NCBI GenBank assembly: GCA_902796465.1
Contig: CADBPK010000261.1
Span: 1-6,737 of the forward strand
DNA length: 6,737 nucleotides
Direction: 5' to 3'
DNA from: an uncultured Erysipelotrichaceae bacterium
GTDB taxonomy: Bacteria > Bacillota_I > Bacilli_A > Erysipelotrichales > Erysipelotrichaceae
The notes beneath the pieces are model-generated. The model saw only the letters and a program-made list of their open reading frames with translations, was not told the origin of the DNA and ran no database searches. Positions 5,810-6,737 of this stretch are shown in pieces (within the stretch, counting starts at the first letter, position 1; each line of letters begins with the position of its first letter). Position numbers and translations under genes: made by a program.

Positions 5810-6737
5810 CAGTATTCCATCTGTCTGTAATATCTGCGGATCGTCATCGGATGCTGAAGATAATATTCCATATAGGCATCAAGACGGTTCAGCACTGCCC
5901 GTACGACCAGGTGCGAGATCGTTCCGCGGTATTCAGGATCGATTCCTTCCAGCGCATATTCTTTCGTATCGATGATGCGGTAGTTTTCACAGACTTTCGG
6001 AAGGAAAGCAGCCACGCGCAGTGCCAGCGGCCGCTGTTCATCCTCCCCGACCAGCAATGTAACCGGGGTATCCTTTACAACGATCTCCAGGCATCCATGG
6101 AAGAATTCCTGGCAGGAGATCGATTTTGTGCGGATCCACAGCTGCTCCTCCCAGTAACACATCGCATGGGAATAAGCCGCCCCGTACAGGTTTCCGCTGC
6201 CGATAAAATAATGCGGATAATCCGGGTGCGTCTGAATGAATTCCGAAAGACTGCGGGCAGTTTCCTTACCCCATGCATCGGCTTCCTTTTCCACCGTCAC
6301 AAGGGCATCCGCGAGATGTTCTTCCATCATCGCGCAGTAATGCGCATAATCCGGAAATTCCCCGTTTTTATACATCAGATAATTGCATGCCTCATAGAAT
6401 TTGAGCTGTTCATTCTTAGGCGAAACAACCAGGAAGTCGTACATATTTTCCTGTGTCATCAGGGATCCCGGCGTATCGATAAAACTGAATACACGGGCGC
6501 CTTTTTCTTTGACGCACCGCACCAGTCTGACCATCTCATCGGTCGTCCCGGATACGGAAGAAAGGATCACCACTGATCCTGAAGAAAATCTTTTGTTGCC
6601 TGTCGTCAGGAATTCCGCCGCGTTGTCAGCGAAAACGGACAGGGATGAACGGCCGCGCATGTATACTTCCGCCTGCATGCATGATGCATATGTGCCGCCG
6701 ATGCCGATAAACCAGATGCCGTCAAAACCTTCTTCCC
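5809..6737 (-). CDS. FrlB-like SIS-domain protein (partial 5' end)
   Basis: The frame is open to the right edge, giving 308 visible residues without the true start; Met at 6678 is internal, because the conserved FIGIGGTYAS stretch precedes it. Counting from the edge, the first SIS domain starts with GIWFIGIGGTYAS (about 6-18) and has the sugar-phosphate-binding SSVSGTTDE (about 60-68). The second carries SCQEFFHGCLEIV (about 207-219), matching GEFRHGPLEIV of E. coli FrlB, so the catalytic-type Glu210 and His213 are kept. The C-terminal HPMTIRRYYRQMEY resembles FrlB's RRYYGGLVEY end. FrlB cleaves fructoselysine 6-phosphate to lysine and glucose 6-phosphate, but relatives act on other glycated amines or amino-sugar phosphates, so the substrate is open. 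By length, about 40 residues are missing. Partner genes (kinase, transporter, regulator) would lie to the right. Confidence 0.88.
   Translation of the reverse strand, partial: EEGFDGIWFIGIGGTYASCMQAEVYMRGRSSLSVFADNAAEFLTTGNKRFSSGSVVILSSVSGTTDEMVRLVRCVKEKGARVFSFIDTPGSLMTQENMYDFLVVSPKNEQLKFYEACNYLMYKNGEFPDYAHYCAMMEEHLADALVTVEKEADAWGKETARSLSEFIQTHPDYPHYFIGSGNLYGAAYSHAMCYWEEQLWIRTKSISCQEFFHGCLEIVVKDTPVTLLVGEDEQRPLALRVAAFLPKVCENYRIIDTKEYALEGIDPEYRGTISHLVVRAVLNRLDAYMEYYLQHPMTIRRYYRQMEY

Overview
The window reads as ordinary, gene-dense chromosome of a Bacillota (Firmicutes) bacterium, probably an anaerobic gut-type member of the Clostridia or Erysipelotrichia. The pointers are the strong AGGAGG-type ribosome binding sites, the roughly balanced base composition, a type III pantothenate kinase, an aldo/keto reductase carrying two 4Fe-4S motifs, and Bacillota-like versions of the transporter and dipeptidase. 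I cannot name a genus from the sequence alone. I see no RNA genes, insertion sequences, CRISPR arrays or phage genes.

Left part, minus strand (4572 down to 1): one compact transcription unit, in order of transcription coaBC (phosphopantothenoylcysteine synthetase/decarboxylase), coaX (type III pantothenate kinase), an M19-family dipeptidase, a ferredoxin-type aldo/keto reductase, and the N-terminal part of an ABC exporter that runs off the left edge. Junctions are 1 bp, a 4-bp ATGA overlap, 14 bp and 13 bp. At each one the ribosome binding site lies in or against the end of the gene before, so the genes are probably cotranscribed and translationally coupled. CoaX and CoaBC together supply the first three steps from pantothenate to 4'-phosphopantetheine. 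The role of the other three genes in this unit is not obvious.

Middle (4573-4633): a 61-bp divergent intergenic region with two face-to-face consensus -10 boxes that form the arms of a perfect 8-bp inverted repeat.

Right part: on the plus strand yfcE (metallophosphoesterase) and a GNAT acetyltransferase form a two-gene unit. It ends at a hairpin that fills the whole 21-bp gap to a convergent minus-strand gene. That last gene encodes an FrlB-like SIS-domain protein (sugar-phosphate deglycase/isomerase type) whose N-terminus lies beyond the right edge.

I found no convincing new system. The points most worth a second look are the overlapping divergent promoters with very short predicted leaders, and the packing of a dipeptidase and an iron-sulphur aldo/keto reductase behind the CoA genes.
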